From assembly GCA_037833965.1 (NCBI GenBank), contig AP031353.1, positions 12,340,501 to 12,404,500 on the forward strand: a stretch of 64,000 bases of DNA, given 5' to 3'. The DNA comes from Marchantia polymorpha subsp. ruderalis (Eukaryota; Streptophyta; Marchantiopsida; Marchantiales; Marchantiaceae). Below the pieces are notes generated by a model. That model worked only from the letters and a program-made list of their open reading frames with translations. It searched no databases and was not told the DNA's origin. Below are positions 36,854-48,176 of this stretch, one piece after another. A program made the translations under genes and the position numbers. Position 1 is the first letter of the stretch, and each line of letters opens with the position of its first letter.

Positions 36854-38785
36854 CGCCAGCTTCAGTCACTGCGCACACGTCCACGGAAATAAGGCTTAGA
36901 TTGAATACTTATTGCTCTATCCAAACCCACTCCACATCTGATTGGACAGAGTCATGTTATATCCGACCGCAGCAGCTACAGCTTGAGACCCTCGTTTTGA
37001 CCCCATGCATAGACCTCGCCAAAAAGTGCACGTTGGGAGCTTAGATTCCTGCGTTGCAGTTTTACAGCAAGTTTTGTTTTGTTCATCACTTGTGCTGTGA
37101 CAGTTGATCTGCTTTTTGTTCGAGCGAAGAAGGCAAAATCGTTCCAAGTTTAAAATTCATATACAAATATAATTAAACTGCTGTACAGGTCACTCGGTTC
37201 AAAGATCATCATCCTTCGGAAGAGAAGACAACGACTTCAACGTGTGCGTATAAGCAAGCGGCCTCCAGTCTGGCCAGTGGAGGGCGGTGAGTGGCAATTG
37301 ACATCCCATCCATCGCTTTAGGATGCAGAGATTCACCTCAGTTTCAACTCAGAACGAGAAGAGATGAGTAAGCAGCTGATCAATGTTGCGAGCACTGAGC
37401 AACTCAAATTGCAAGGGCAAGGCGGCGTTACCTGAGAGCAGTGGCGGCGACGAGTCAAGCAAACTCTCGACGATTACAAATTCTGGGCCGGCAGTCCCAG
37501 CACCCACCCTCCTAAAGCTTCAAATGCAATCAACTGCAGCGATATAATTCGAGCTGTGCTGAATTATATCGAGTGGGACTTGAGCTTCGATCACAGACCG
37601 ACCAGGGACAGGATTGGACTCAAATCAGTGGCGAGACGGAATGCGGCAAGGCGGTTGAAATCGTTGCTTTTGCTATCTTTGATTTCTTTCTGCACGAAGA
37701 CATTGGAGTGATTCTGATACGTTCCTTCTGTTGAGTCTATGAGAACGTGACACGTAATGAGATCCCCCGGAAATCTTGTCTGTGACACGCGCTACTTTTC
37801 TTCATCGAACACGTGGCTCTCGCGTGAGTTCTTTAACTTTGTTACAAGTATCTGAAATTATGTACAGTGCCATAAGCGATAGAATTACCCTATCTATCTA
37901 TGGGAAGATACTATCAATAGTGAAGTGATAAAACCAAATGCTAACCGTGAGGCTACATTTTATAAGCTATCAAACTACTACGTACACGTCATATAGTAAT
38001 ATATGATTTCAAATAATTGTTAAGCTATGATTTGTAAACCCTATATAACCAAAATTCTAAGTGTGTAATGAATAATTGTGAATTGACATATTTTATATCG
38101 ATGAAATATGGTATTAGAAGAGAGAATATTAATTCATACTATTATATTTTTGCACACTCTCTAACAAACATATCAGAGTAGGTTTTGATATTCTCATATA
38201 CTTTGAAATATAGAGTTTGATTCTAGACAATTTGAAAAACCTAAATAATGATCTCTCACTCACAACTCTATAAATGATATATAATCATATTCTCTAATAT
38301 AATGAGTTTTTTTATAAGTAAGCACCATGTTAACTTCAAGTGAGAGAAACATAAAATGTAGAAAATCAATTCATAATCTAAACGTGATATAACAAAATTC
38401 ACCACAAAATATTACGTTCATGATAAAAATCAATGCATGAAAGTATACTGAATATGTTATGTGTAATACAAAAACCCTAGAACATAAATATTCTATGGTA
38501 AACTTTGGATTATCAATAAACCAAAATTTATCATGTTTATGTACCGATACTTATATGTCATCGTCTATCTCTTAGTTTTTACTTAGAATTTGAGTTTATT
38601 CTTTAAATAGAATCTATATTGACACTAATTTAAAAAGTAGACGTAATTATTTTCACAATTTTACAATTAGGGATGATTTTAGCAATATAATACATTAGAG
38701 TTCACTCATGGAAGTTGAGAACGAAAGGGTAGGCCAAGGGGTTATGGAAGCTGTGCTTGGTGACCAATGACATTTTCTTGGCGCA
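36854..38785. other. Intergenic, no recognised gene
   Basis: Mixed composition up to about 37.8 kb, then strongly AT-rich. The frames at 36917-37147 and 37591-37788 (-) are unfamiliar. A perfect hairpin lies at 37541-37571. Confidence 0.45.
37541..37571. repeat. Perfect 11-bp inverted repeat
   Basis: CGATATAATTC is mirrored by GAATTATATCG across a loop of about 9-10 nt (GAGCTGTGCT). Stand-alone hairpin of unknown origin. Confidence 0.8.
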
Positions 38786-38811
38786 GCCGAACCTGCTCTA
38801 GCAGGTTCGGC
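38786..38811. repeat. Perfect hairpin at the left edge of the gene-fragment mosaic
   Basis: GCCGAACCTGC (38786-38796) pairs with GCAGGTTCGGC (38801-38811) around a TCTA loop. It abuts the first base of PP1 homology. Terminal hairpins next to captured gene pieces recall Helitrons, but I do not find the CTRR end at the expected distance. Confidence 0.75.
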
Positions 38812-39627
38812 TCGAAGCTCCTATCAAGATCTGTGGTGATATCCATGGGCAATATTCAGATCTTTTGAGGCGGTTTGAATATGGCCAACTATTTGTTCCT
38901 TAGGGACTATGTGGATCGAGGAAAGCAGAGCCTAGAAACCATGTGCGTACTACTTGCTTATAAGATTAAGTACCCAGAGAATTTCTTTCTATTGAGGGGC
39001 AACCACGAGTGTCCTTCAATTAACCGAATACATGGTTTCTATGATGAATGCAAGCGTCGGTTCAATATTCGGCTCTGGAAGATTTTTTCCGAGTGTTTCA
39101 ACTGTTTACCTGTTGCTGCCCTCATCGACGAGAAGATACTCTGTATGCATGGAGGGCTCTCTCCAGATTTGAAGAGTTTGAAATAGATCAAGAAAATTGC
39201 CTGACCCACAGACAATTGTCCGACCCACAGATGTACCAGATTCCGGGTTGTTGTGTGATCTATTGTGGGCTGATCCCGACAAAGTTGTTACAGGCTGGGG
39301 TGATAACGACCGTGGAGTATCATATACCTTTGGCTACGACGTTGTGACAAATTTTCTGCAGAAACACGACCTGGATCTCATTTGTCGAGCCCATCAGGTG
39401 GTTGAAGATGGATATGAGTTTTTTGCCAAGAGGCACATCGTCACCATCTTCTCTGCGCCCAACTATTGTGTTGAGTTTGACAATGCTGGAGAGATGATGA
39501 GTGTGGAGGATACACTCATGTGTTCATTTTAAATACTCAAGCCAGCCGAGAAGAAACAGCCTAAACATTATGGTAATTCAAATTCTGCAAGACCAGGGAC
39601 ACCTCCACGCATTGTAAAGCCGTATTG
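38811..39627 (+). pseudogene. Processed-type pseudogene of serine/threonine protein phosphatase PP1 catalytic subunit
   Basis: Continuous, intron-free homology to PP1: [134 protein letters not shown], and a tail like ILKPAEKK and RPGTPP. Breaks: about 17 bases lost around FEYGG(...)ANYLF with a frameshift, the catalytic GDYVDRG block changed to RDYVDRG, a TAG after LKSLK near 39184 and further frame changes. The first ~50 family residues are missing. Absence of introns suggests an RNA-derived copy. Confidence 0.9.
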
Positions 39628-39990
39628 AGGCAGCAAGGGCTAGGCACTGCAGTTGTTCTTCTGGTGGGATGAAGAAACCGTCTTGACTGAATTGTCAAGG
39701 CAAGGTGAAACTTTGAGTGCTCTTATGCAAAGGGGTTCATTATCAGTTTGAGTGCATTTCTGCAGAGACTAGAGTTAATGAACACCAGCGCAAGGCACTT
39801 AGTACCCTAGTATTGGGAGCTGGAGGAGGTGTCTTCACTCGGATACAGTACCGGAGACAATGTCTAGCTCTGTATGGGGATGCTAAGCGCGAAGATTGGT
39901 AGGGTATGGGTTGTCTGGTAGGTTTTCATATGAGCTGCATACGGAGCTCTCAGAAATCATTGCATTGTATGTACATTAGTGAAGGGAAAC
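39628..39990 (+). other. Unassigned part of the gene-fragment mosaic
   Basis: A coding-like stretch (HYQFECISAETRVNEHQRKA, then LVLGAGGGVFTRIQY) in frame 39717-39902. I do not recognise the source. It lies between the PP1 and ISE2 fragments in the same orientation and is probably another captured exon or the linker of a chimeric transcript. Confidence 0.35.
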
Positions 39991-40440
39991 AGACTGGCAA
40001 CTCGAATCAGTCAGATGACATCATCATGGTGGAAGGAATTTCTTCAGGTGGTGGAGATTTTGAATGCTGCTGAAGCAATCAACTTGGAAAACAGTTAGCT
40101 ACTGTCTCTTGGCCAAATCGCATAAGCGGTTCGCGGAGAGAAGGAACCCTGGCTGGCCATGGTATTTGCTAGCGAACATGTAAGATCGCTAACAGCTCCG
40201 AAGCTTGCTACAGTATGTGGAACTCTTGTTTCTGATAGAATCAAGACTCGCCCAGAGTATGGTCACAGTGTTTTGAATGAAGCCTCCACTGCAGTCCAAC
40301 AATGGGTGGATGCAATGGAAGGTGCGCGGGGAAGACTGCTGGGTTACAGGCAGAGCACGGAGTCTATATATCATGCTCGATCGATATACAATTCGCTGGG
40401 ATGGTAGAGGCTTGGGCGGCAGGTGTCACCTGGACGGAGT
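39991..40440 (+). pseudogene. Fragment of DExH-box RNA helicase ISE2/DExH15 (C-terminal part)
   Basis: Translated pieces align in order with the C-terminal region of the plant chloroplast helicase ISE2: RLATRISQ..., WWKEFLQVVEILNAAEAINLE, LLSLGQIA, AVRGE, LAPKLATVCGTLVSDRIKTRPE-like sequence at about 40190-40255, and DIQFAGMVEAWAAGVTWTE near 40385-40437. There are in-frame stops (TAG after LENS near 40098, TAA near 40124, TGA at 40438) and at least one frameshift between 40320 and 40385. No helicase motor motifs are present; the fragment is dead. No intron is visible within it. Confidence 0.75.
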
Positions 40441-40449
40441 GAAATCTGC

Positions 40450-40660
40450 ATTACCAGTAGGAGAGAACATTCTGAAGTTGGCCGACGAAGGTGTAGCGCC
40501 TGAGGATGTCGTCTTCCACAAGTGTTATTCTACAAAGTCATGAAAAGCAACCTCAGAAGAAGAAGAAGAAGAGCAAAGTGAAATCTGAGGAAGACGTCCT
40601 AGGATTGGACGAGGTTGTAGCTTCTGACGAAGACGACGGTGAAAACGAAGAAATTGACTA
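40450..40660 (+). pseudogene. Possible NOC1/CEBPZ-like (CCAAT-binding factor) fragment
   Basis: Immediately after the ISE2 piece a different coding stretch reads EGVAPEDVVFHKCYSTK, then a Lys-rich run and an acidic run (EEDVLGLDEVVASDEDDGEN). This order (PED..FHK.Y..K, basic, acidic) resembles the C-terminal region of the ribosome-biogenesis factor NOC1/MAK21/CEBPZ. Frames shift and stops interrupt. The assignment is tentative. Confidence 0.4.
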
Positions 40661-41177
40661 GTTACTTGAGCAAGAAGCAGGAGAGCAGTGGCAGAAGGCC
40701 GAGGTAAATGGAAAAAAGTTTTGAGCTGTGCGGTGATGCCGGAATCCTGCCTTGAAATCTGGTGGGTATATAAGAAAAGATCCAGCACGCACCGCAATTT
40801 GGTTCTGTTTCTGACGAGCTGCGCAAGGGACGAGATCTGTATAGAAGGTGGAGATGGAGGAAGAGGAGTTGAGGTGAGTTAATGGCGAAGATGCACTCCG
40901 GGGCTGTTGTTGCTGCGGCTGCTGGTGTCGGAGGTGCTACGCAGCAAGAACAATGAAGAACTAACTCACAAATTAATGAACAACCACAACTCGAACCAAC
41001 ATCAAGACTCACGACATTCTGCAAAAAGCAACAACAAGAAGTGAACCGATAAGGAAGAAGAAGAACAACAATAATGCATGGCTTGGTATGCACGTCAGGC
41101 TCGACGAGAGAGTTCCAGCATCAAGCTTCAGCTACAAGTAGGATGATGACCGCGATTCAGAATCAGATGGATTAGAA

Positions 41178-41500
41178 GGAGATAGTCAAGGAGAAAAACG
41201 AAGAGGGCATCCGGAGACCAGAGTGATGAAAGCAAAAAACCTGGTTCTTCTCTAGTGAAGCACCGATCTGACTTCTCCAGCCAAAGTGAAGAATGGATTG
41301 TTTAGGCGGCGTAAGGATTTGCAAGCGGGAAATAGTCACGGAGAAATACGAAGAACCTCTCCATATATCCGAGTGATGAAGGAAAACCTGAGGATGGTTC
41401 TTCTCTAGTGAGGCACGCATCCTACGACTCCAGCAAAAATGAAGAATGGATTGTTTAGGACGGCGGAAGTATCTGCAAACGGCGGAAGGATTTGCAAGTG
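41178..41500 (+). repeat. Two-copy tandem repeat, unit about 160 bp
   Basis: Copy 1 at about 41178-41336 and copy 2 at about 41337-41500 share GGAGAAAxACGAAGA, CCGAGTGATGAA, GGTTCTTCTCTAGTGA, GAAGAATGGATTGTTTAGG and GGATTTGCAAG in the same order, with point changes and short indels. Both end in the same coding-like EEWIV-stop, so the unit may derive from the 3' end of a captured gene. Confidence 0.75.
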
Positions 41501-42640
41501 TTGTTATGGAATTTATTTGAGTTTTGAGACTACAATATGGTTAGTGTTTTGTGTGTGTATACATTAGGGGAAAAACACTAAATAGTGTGGTTGCTATATG
41601 TATAAACTGGAACTAGAGTTGAGTTTACTGCATATTATAGCTATTTCAAACTAGTACTACATATTATACTACACATGTAATAAATTTTACTTTTGAAATT
41701 TTTCTGATAAAGTTATATAGTAAAGGGTGGGCGTCTCATTCCACTCAATTTCAACTTTGCGTTTCGCAAAGTTGGGAAAGTTTTGCGTTTTGAAAGTCTT
41801 TGTTTTTCTAGGCAATTGATAGTGAATGTTGGGAATTTGACAGAGTTGACGCAAATAGATATTAGGAGCAGATGCTTTTTTTCCCATACGACTTTCGTTT
41901 GAGAGAAAAAGTGGTCTTAGTAACCAACATTTTTTCAAAGGCATTCTCAAATTTTTTTAGTGATTTTAGAGTGGAATGCAATGTATGTTTCAGTCTTTGT
42001 TTTAAGTCTGAATATTATGTTGATAAAAAAGTTATGAATTTGAAGTTAAGAGGTTTTCATGGTTAGCAAATTTTTGCTCTTTGAAAAATTTGTACAGAGT
42101 AAATTATTTTTCTATATCTAAATATAGAAATTTAGCCTTTAGAATTTTGTATGCCTATGTATTAGAAAATAAACTATGTGTAAATTTAAATTTCCCGGAG
42201 AGATCACATCTATAAAATTTTTTATAATTTTTCAAAGTTCAGGGGGTAAAAAATCAGAAATGGATATCAAAAATTTTGGTTTTTTTTATTCTCTGTTTTG
42301 TCATGTACAAAGCATTGTTTTGAGGAGACTTTTTGAGTTATTTCAACTTACGGAATTGCCGTATTAATGTGATGGATTTTTGTTGCTAGCAACAATAGGC
42401 GCCTTCTTGAGCAACTTTTTCCCCCTACATAGCGTCGGATGAACTAGCAAGCAGCAGAATCTACAATCCAGAGACATTGACGGTTCTGTTAGGAAAAAAT
42501 TTGGCTGCTGGCGGCATTCGTCATCCAGATGCCCATTGATGGTGTATGCGGGTTGATGTAGGAAGTGGCCGTTATGGTTGCTGCTCACATCTGGAGAGGA
42601 AAGAGGAAGGATGGTGGGATTCGGAGTGGGGAAGTTGATG
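41501..42640. other. AT-rich intergenic, no recognised gene
   Basis: No family resemblance in the frames at 41687-42066 or 42176-42588. A perfect 9-bp hairpin, AACTTTGCG/CGCAAAGTT, lies at about 41752-41772. Confidence 0.4.
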
Positions 42641-43017
42641 TTAGTCTTTGGTGGTGGTTCCTGTAAAGTGAGGTGTTTCTTCAGAGTGAAAAACCTGCCG
42701 GTGAGAGAACTACCTGAGGAAAAGTGAAAAACACATGTGGAGAGAAGCCTGCGGAAAGTGAGAATTCCGTGGTAGGGAGAAAAAATCTTCGGGAAGAGAG
42801 ATCTATGAAGAAAGTTGACAAGAAGGTAGTACTAGAGAGGTTGTATTTGCAACCGGATAAGCTTGGCTAAGCGCAGCCGCACTGAGCTGTTCTGATCGAC
42901 TTAGATATCATATGTATGTGTTCCAGCTGACATCGGTAGACTTACTTCACAAGCTTCATGTTATTGTTACACATTATTTGTTAGCTTGAAACTTCTACTC
43001 AGCTGACAACCTCAACA
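42640..43017 (-). repeat. Candidate 3' LTR start of a copia element
   Basis: Begins TGTTGAGGTTGTC on the minus strand, immediately after the polypurine tract. Its partner 5' LTR was not matched, so its inner end is arbitrary. Confidence 0.45.
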
Positions 43018-43028
43018 ATCTCCCCTTA
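43018..43028 (-). other. Copia polypurine tract
   Basis: AAGGGGAGATT on the minus strand, directly followed by TGTTGAGG. This is the classical plant copia arrangement for priming plus-strand synthesis. Confidence 0.65.
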
Positions 43029-43388
43029 ACTTGTGTCAAGAAGATAATAACTTCTGTAACTTATATTATTACGGGTGAATCTAGATGGATGCCGAACACA
43101 AGGTTATTCTCTACACGATATTTAATTAGAATTAAGCTCTATCCATAACATGATAGAGTATTAACATAAAGAGGTAACTAAAACATGCTACCATAGAGGG
43201 AACATAAGCCTTGTAACCTATATAATTACTCCGCAAAAAAATCTAGAAAAAAGACTTAATACAAGGTATATCTTTACTTAAGAGTTTATTGGAACTAAGC
43301 CGTAGCCAGCACATGACAAAGTAAAAATATAAAGAGATAATTGAAGGTACTATGCTAACAAACTCTACGTGTGCTTCCCATGCACAAC

Positions 43389-43478
43389 CTACATTATAGC
43401 ACAGTGTCGTCTGAAACTTTCCAAAGTAATCATTTTGATCAACGCATCAGTTGGATTGAGTTTACTGTTAATCTTGAC
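43389..43478 (-). pseudogene. Copia RNase H C-terminal tail, copy 1
   Basis: Reads VKINSKLNPTDALIKMITLE and then FRRHC, matching the copia consensus 'KIHTKENPADMLTK...KF.HC'. It ends in TAG. The preceding polymerase region is replaced by the tandem repeats at 43447-43663. Confidence 0.7.
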
Positions 43479-43663
43479 TTAGTTCAATTATCGGAGTTTA
43501 TCGTTAATCTGACTAGCTCAATCATCAAAGTTCACCTTCAAATTTGACTTGCTCAATCATCAGAATTTAGCATCAATGTTGATGAGCTCAATCATCAAAG
43601 TTTACTAACAATCTTGACTAGCTCAATCACTAGAGTTTACCGTGATTCACTAACTCAATCATG
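43447..43663. repeat. Degenerate tandem repeat of about 40 bp, roughly five copies
   Basis: Units of the type AGCTCAATCATCAAAGTTTA followed by CCATCAATCTTGACT recur across this interval with substitutions. The unit overlaps the sequence coding KINSKLNP in the copia RNase H tail, so the array seems to have grown from that coding segment after the element died. Confidence 0.8.
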
Positions 43664-43978
43664 TGTTTAGGAACTTCATCAGTATATGTGCTTCTTTTTT
43701 ATCATTAATCACACAATGATCAAACTCCCTTATAATCATATATGTGACTAGTAATTTTTCCTTGTTAGTATAGAAAATCTGTGAACTCTACCTCTCTTTC
43801 AATGATTTAGACCTCATTAAAAGAATTATTCCTACTTGAGAACCTTACATGCTACTAGATTACATATCCTGTAACCCGTAAACATCATTAATTGTCATCC
43901 AAAAGATTGTTCTCATTGAGGTCAAAGTCATTTGTATCATTTATCAATAGAGGAAAACAATGTTTTTACATTTACATT

Positions 43979-44020
43979 GCAGTCTTTTTTAATGTGATCA
44001 ATCTTGCCACATCTCCAACA
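43979..44020 (-). pseudogene. Copia Gag CCHC zinc knuckle
   Basis: Reads CWRCGKIDHIKKDC, an exact C-X2-C-X4-H-X4-C retroviral-type knuckle that binds template RNA in Gag. Upstream basic residues (KSKGGSK near 44095) fit the usual Gag linker. Flanking frames are broken. Confidence 0.8.
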
Positions 44021-45389
44021 AGCCACCATCTTAATCTTAGAAGACTTATCCATAGATTTGAATCTTTACTCCCACCTTTAGACTTGAATATCTTCCTCTA
44101 TAAGGGCATATTTGAAGTTCATGTCGTGTGAATTTCAACATTCCGCAAATCGGAATTTACAATGTTTGCAAATGGAATGAAAATTGCGCCTTTAATCTTT
44201 ACATGACAACTTTTCTAAATGTGGTCACGCATGCCACATTGTGACATAAGGGTTTGGAAAGAAACTCATTCGAAGATAAAATATAAACTTTGAAGATGAG
44301 ACTTCTTAAATATTCTCATATATATATACACTTACTTACTTACTTACTTCAAACACATATACAAAGATAAGATCTTCTCCTCGCCATGAGTGGATTTGTG
44401 ACATGCCATATATATCTAATGAGTAGTGCAGACTCCAAGTTGTTTCTCATTAAAGTTAACCTCAGATGGCTTTGCAATAACTCATCATGGTTCTAGAAGA
44501 CTAGGATTATTTCTCACACTCATATTCCAAACTACCTTTCACACATTCTCTCAAATTCACACACACACATCGATACTCAAAGATACTGAAAATTCTCACT
44601 CTTTCGTATATGATACAAGTCTCTACATATGACCTCTCTAAACTTGTTTGAGAGTCTCTACTCTATCTCTCTACTTATACTAATTGAATAGTTATCATAG
44701 TAACAAATGGTAATTTCTATTCAACTTACTTTTACAAAAATAAACTAAAGTAAGTTTGACTAGTTACCAATACGTGGCAACATGCCAATGACCTCTTAAA
44801 CGTTTTACATGTTTATTTATTACTAGATTGAGGTGCCAACATACCATTTGTGCTTTTCCAACTTCTAGAACCTACATTTGCCACTAAGTCAATATTACAC
44901 TTAGTCTAATCAATGAAGTTTTCATTACTTAGTCAAATCAATCAAAACTAAACATGAAATCAAAAGTACTTTCTCCTAAAATCTAGACTTTTGTAGAAGA
45001 CAAAATAGAAAAGCTCACTCAAATTTTCTAACTTTTCTAGTTTTTTGGCCAATTATAGACATTATAACTAAACATAGTTTTAACTTGATAAACTTAGTTA
45101 CAACTAGCTATATTTAGTCTAAGCTAACCATGATACACTCCTTGGCTACTTCTAGTTCTATTTCACACATACAAGAATTGGTCTTATAGTACACGGATTG
45201 TTGACGTGTCGTTTCCAATTAACACAGTAACTAGCACAATCAATCATAACCTAACAATTACACAAATTGATGACGTGGCATTATACCTTAACTGGATTTG
45301 ATTCCAATAATCTTTCTTGTAATTCACGTTAAAGAAACAGTAATGTGTATAATCTACATTATTACTATAGTGAAAGTTTTAGATAGAAA

Positions 45390-45775
45390 CCTAACACAAA
45401 ACCTCTTTTTTACACGAAAGTTAATTAGAACTAAGTCGTATCCATAACATAATAGAGTAATAACATAAAAAGTTAACTAAAAACCTACTAGCATAGAGGT
45501 AACAGAAATCTTGTAATCAATATATTTAGTCTGCAAGAAATTCTAGATTGAAACCTAATACAAGACTACTCTTTAGATTAGAATAAACTAGAACTAAGCC
45601 AAGGTCATCCAAGTTTAGAGTAAATATATAAAGAGATAACTGAAATTATTATGCTATCAATCCCATGCACAATCTGCACGGTAGCACATTGCAGTCAAAA
45701 ACTTTCCAAAGTAAGCTTTGATTAACGCATTAGCTAGATTGAACTTACCGTCCATCTTGATTAGCTAAATCATTT
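45390..45775 (-). repeat. Diverged second copy of the 43096-43490 segment, including RNase H tail copy 2
   Basis: Matches 43096-43490 in order, with shared TTAATTAGAA(C/T)TAAG, TATCCATAACAT, ATAGAGTA, ACTTTCCAAAGTAA and TTGAACTTACCGT-like stretches. Within it, 45680-45765 on the minus strand reads KMDGKFNLANALIK..., a decayed version of the copia RNase H ending. Confidence 0.65.
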
Positions 45776-46596
45776 TATTAGACATTCTTGTTTGAAAAAA
45801 TATCTGATATCATTGTGCTTCACTCTACTCTACATAACGCTCATCTTGATCAATAATCACATAATGATCAAAATCCCCCACATCAGTATTCATGAACAGA
45901 GATTTTCACTTGTCAATATGTATATCATGAAAATATCTATCCCTCTTTGGATATCGCAATATGTGGCCATTCAGTATTCACCACTTGGCCGCTGCTATGG
46001 CCACGCAAGGGAATGAGTGTGACCCGCTCCGTGACTTGCGCTAGGGGGGAATTGATCATGCGACTCTGATAGATGCGGTTTTGCCCGCATTGACCTGTAG
46101 CCTTTTTGTCATACGTCAAAGTAAGAAAAAACTTTGTGCATTTGCCCGATGACCGAATCAGTTCAAATAATGGTCTTCAAGTGATTTCCAAGGAGTAAAT
46201 CAACTGCATTTGAGATCTTGCTATAAATTCCGATGACCGCGTCATCAGATCGTCTACATCGAACTTGCAAAATCTCCACAATCTATGGCGCCAACAAAGG
46301 GAACTTCGACCTTCTTTGCTCCTCCCTCAAAATTTTAATCCATCTTCCACTCTATACATAAAAAGTCATGAAGACGCTTTGAGTATACCCTCCTCTTATT
46401 GCTGTTTTACTTCAAAGTTTTTTGAGACGAATTTCTCAAGCTTCAATTGTTTCCTTGTGATAGTTAGAAATTTCCGTCAACTCAACTTTAATCTTGTGTC
46501 ACCGTCAAAAAATCACTATTGTTCTTCACTTCAATCCTCCCACTCACATTAATTTCAAATCGAACCACCTGACGAAGACTTTGAACTAAAAACTAG

Positions 46597-46608
46597 CTCT
46601 GATATCAA
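46597..46608 (-). other. Primer binding site (initiator tRNA-Met type)
   Basis: TGATATCAGAGC on the minus strand, a one-base variant of TGGTATCAGAGC. It lies just after an LTR-like end, ...TTTACA (46610-46616). This orients the copia remnant. Confidence 0.6.
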
Positions 46609-46609
46609 T

Positions 46610-46790
46610 TGTAAACGTAAAACCCGAGAAACACATTGACAAAACAATTAATCCAACATCCAATACAAGACATCAGCTTATAACGTGGTTCTCCCTCAAA
46701 AAGTATACGTCCATAGTAAAAGCTTCCACGTGAATCTCTACTCAGGTATGTCAAAATATTAAGGCGAATGTTCCAGAGAGTACTCCATTG
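46610..46790 (-). repeat. U5 end of a copia 5' LTR
   Basis: On the minus strand, GGACGTATACTTTTTGAGGG then GAACCACGTTATAAG, TTGTATTGG and the final TTTACA resemble the common plant copia LTR ending (GGACGTAGG...CCGAACCACGT). The upstream limit is not determined. Confidence 0.5.
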
Positions 46791-46960
46791 TAGTAAGACT
46801 GCAGGCTAGAACAAACCCGACCATATGCTCGGGGGTTGACGGCATACGATGACCGTCGTGACGGTGTCACCGTTCACCGGTCTAGCGCTTAACCTGTAGT
46901 CAATGCACCTTGGTTAGTCGATGTGAACATGTGTCGACTATCAGATAATTACATTAATCT

Positions 46961-48176
46961 TGCTCTTGCTCTAGCTTCGTCGTCCTTTCGCATCGAACAT
47001 TTTGCGCAAAGCAGGCCACTCGAGCCTCGTTTGACTGCGATTTGCCCTCGCGCTGTCTGAGTGCACTTGCAGATGATCGTCATCTTACGGAACTACTACA
47101 CGTAGAAAGGAAAAAACCACACAATCTGCGCGAGCCGAACGGCAATTATCACCTTATTGGAATTCTACAATGGCGTTCTTCAATCGTTCCAGTGCAGAAA
47201 CAGAGATCATGATCCCATAGCACAGACGTATCTTGAAAACACTTAGACGGCAACGTTTGGGTATGCGAGAATTTCAGATCCACTGGCAATTACCGTTTTT
47301 TGATTTTTTTTAGATTCTTTCTATGTGATTTGCGGTTTGTGATATGTGATTTGCCACTCTTGAAGAGGAATTGGACCAACCAATGCACCAGATCACATTA
47401 TTTTCCCTTCAACCCCGCACTGGAGCTCTCTCACAACTCATTTCAACTCAATGATGAAAGTATTCCTGTTGTGAAATAATATTCGTGTAAGAGTTGCAAA
47501 CTCAAAGATGTACATTGCTTATGAAAGCCACGTGATTTATGAGTTAAAGCTGTTGAGTAAAAAAAAATAAAATTTCTCACCACAATCAGCAAATAGTTGA
47601 TTTAGTCAATAGCAAAATCAGCAAAAATATCCTAATATATCCAAGGGGCAAAACGGAGGTAAGGCCCGATAACGTCATATGCCGAGAAACCTATAATTCG
47701 TCTTTAGAGATCACGGAACTGAAGAAGAGCATTAGACTCTCCCTACCAAATTCAGAAGGGGCTCTAAGTTTTAAACCTTACGCAATGCAATCTGAGACGC
47801 ATTATCTCCACACAATATAACAAAATTTCCAATATACATGTAAGTAATCTCCTAGATGCATTCAGTCAAAGGAGCCCTCGGGGGATGCACAAGCAGCAAC
47901 TAATCTACTGATGTACTACTGCCAATAGTGCAATCATTCAAAGAAAAACAAGATCACTTCCAAAATTTGTTATGTAGTGTACAAACTTTTTTATTTGCTT
48001 AATTTTTTTCGTGTTTATCATTCAGGCCTCAATACTATCCTGTTTGTTTCACTATCTACTGGAAATAGACATTCTCTGATTTTGTTGATATACTTAGGTT
48101 TACATTTGCGAACTTCTGATACATCTCAACGGGTGTGAAATGATGAACAGAACTCCCACTGATGTATTTAGGACTT
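46961..48176. other. Intergenic, no recognised gene
   Basis: No coding signal seen. The right part probably contains the 3' UTR of the dienelactone-hydrolase remnant. Confidence 0.4.

Larger units (their letters stand above)
42640..46960 (-). mobile_element. Decayed Ty1/copia LTR retrotransposon region (at least two overlapping remnants)
   Basis: On the minus strand, in order, are an LTR-like U5 end, an initiator-tRNA-Met primer site (46597-46608), a copia RNase H tail (about 45680-45765), a Gag zinc knuckle (43979-44020), a second RNase H tail (43389-43478), a polypurine tract (about 43018-43028) and the start of a 3' LTR (TGTTGAGG at 43017). The duplicated RNase H tail and the order Gag-after-RNase H mean two elements or a rearranged nest. 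No long open frame survives. Outer limits are approximate. Plant copia elements typically carry the PPT AAGGGGAGATTG and a PBS of TGGTATCAGAGC type, as here with changes. Confidence 0.75.

Noticed and set aside
38786..38811. Helitron 3' terminus
   Set aside because: A hairpin is present, but no CTRR end lies at the expected distance on either strand.
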